Shown here: one piece after another, positions 63,556 to 64,000 of the stretch | How the letters are laid out: every line of letters starts with the position of its first letter | Position numbering within the stretch: position 1 is the stretch's first letter | Assembly: GCF_003336805.1 (NCBI RefSeq) | Contig: NZ_QFWJ01000007.1 | Coordinates: 1 to 64,000, forward strand | Source: Marinospirillum perlucidum | GTDB taxonomy: Bacteria > Pseudomonadota > Gammaproteobacteria > Pseudomonadales > Halomonadaceae | DNA length: 64,000 nt | Direction of reading: 5' to 3' | Made by a program: the position numbers and the translations under genes | Notes under the pieces: generated by a model | Told to the model about the DNA's origin: nothing | The model's input: the letters and a program-made list of their open reading frames with translations, nothing else | The model's database searches: none

Positions 63556-64000
63556 ATGTCCGGGAACGCGCAGCAGCAATCTCGACTGAAAGAATTGATC
63601 GCCCGCGGTAAAGAGCAGGGTTACCTGACCTACGCGGAAGTCAATGACCATCTGCCTGAAGAGATTTCCGATCCGGATCAGGTAGAAGACATTATTCGCA
63701 TGATTAACGATATGGGCATTCCTGTCAGTGAGGAAGCCCCGGACATGGAAACCCTGCTAATGACCGACGGTGATTCCACCGACGAGGCAGTAGCAGAAGA
63801 AGCCGTGGCCGCCCTGGCAGCCGTAGAAAGTGATGCCGGTCGCACTACCGATCCTGTACGCATGTATATGCGCGAAATGGGGACGGTTGAGCTGCTGACC
63901 CGTGAAGGTGAAATCGTGATCGCCAAACGAATCGAAGAAGGGATTCGTGAGGTCATGCATGCGCTGGCATACCTGCCCGGTACCGTACAAAGCATTATTG
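63556..64000 (+). CDS. rpoD: RNA polymerase sigma-70 factor RpoD, N-terminal part
   Basis: The first 148 codons are present and the gene runs off the window. SRLKELIARGKEQGYLTYAEVNDHLP is region 1.1 and DPVRMYMREMGTVELLTREGEI is region 1.2 of the housekeeping sigma factor. AGGGG lies nine bases before the ATG. The gene is 106 bases after dnaG, enough room for an additional internal promoter, though I can name none. Confidence 0.97.
   Translation, partial: MSGNAQQQSRLKELIARGKEQGYLTYAEVNDHLPEEISDPDQVEDIIRMINDMGIPVSEEAPDMETLLMTDGDSTDEAVAEEAVAALAAVESDAGRTTDPVRMYMREMGTVELLTREGEIVIAKRIEEGIREVMHALAYLPGTVQSII

Overview
The window looks like a chromosomal segment of a free-living, motile, facultatively microaerobic gammaproteobacterium. 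The gene content fits an Oceanospirillales or Pseudomonas-like relative: TamA/TamB, LptD-SurA-PdxA-RsmA-ApaH, AmgK/MurU recycling, a two-domain-type Cca, a ccoNOQP-ccoGHIS cluster with an Anr/Fnr regulator, FlgP/FlgT and rpsU-dnaG-rpoD. The placement is inferred from gene content and order; no database search was possible. Gene density is high and nearly all genes belong to families I can name.

Left edge (1-350): the 3' end of an IS21-family element (istB tail plus tandem terminal repeats) abuts the last ~50 codons of a DnaQ-like exonuclease gene, which it appears to have truncated. 360-3654: a polysaccharide deacetylase behind a DnaJ-related gene, divergent ttcA, and an adenine phosphoribosyltransferase-like gene convergent with ttcA.

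3695-15111 is a microaerobic respiration block on the minus strand. It holds anr, hemN, a TauE/SafE-like membrane protein, ccoS, ccoI, ccoH, ccoG and ccoPQON, read in reverse from a control region that carries an Anr-type box and an unassigned 25-bp palindrome. Anr is expected to sense low oxygen. CcoNOQP is the high-affinity oxidase, CcoGHIS assemble it, and HemN makes haem precursors without oxygen. Hairpins between ccoP/ccoG and ccoH/ccoI suggest three transcription units.

15176-15874 contains a 33-codon ORF within an inverted repeat and a Val-Asp-Asp-Val tRNA operon. 16116-22771 is a branched-chain-amino-acid-type ABC importer (two ATPases, two permeases), an MgtC/DUF4010 membrane protein, and a substrate-binding protein on the opposite strand. 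22989-30599 has fadH, gshA, a SapC-family gene, an lpd-like flavoprotein with a CBS protein, and an EamA exporter.

30671-40612 runs on the plus strand: YfaZ-like porin, nadK, a metallophosphatase, a possible small RNA or attenuator, rhomboid protease, YeaC/DUF1315, DUF2797, tamA and tamB. 40657-43543 is trpE, gph and rpe on the minus strand. amtB follows from a sigma-54-type promoter, then a DUF3530 protein. 46256-48851 (djlA, murU, amgK) is divergent from the envelope and maintenance operon lptD-surA-pdxA-rsmA-apaH and glpE (48953-55953). flgT-flgP, cca, folK-folB-tsaD and the rpsU-dnaG-rpoD macromolecular synthesis operon complete the window; rpoD runs off the right edge.

No clear new multigene system, CRISPR array, prophage or defence island is visible. 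The observations most worth checking are non-coding: the 66-nt promoter-hairpin-terminator unit before the rhomboid gene, the 25-bp palindrome and adjacent small ORF upstream of ccoN, orphan operator-like palindromes before the ABC importer and fadH, and the IS21 insertion scar.
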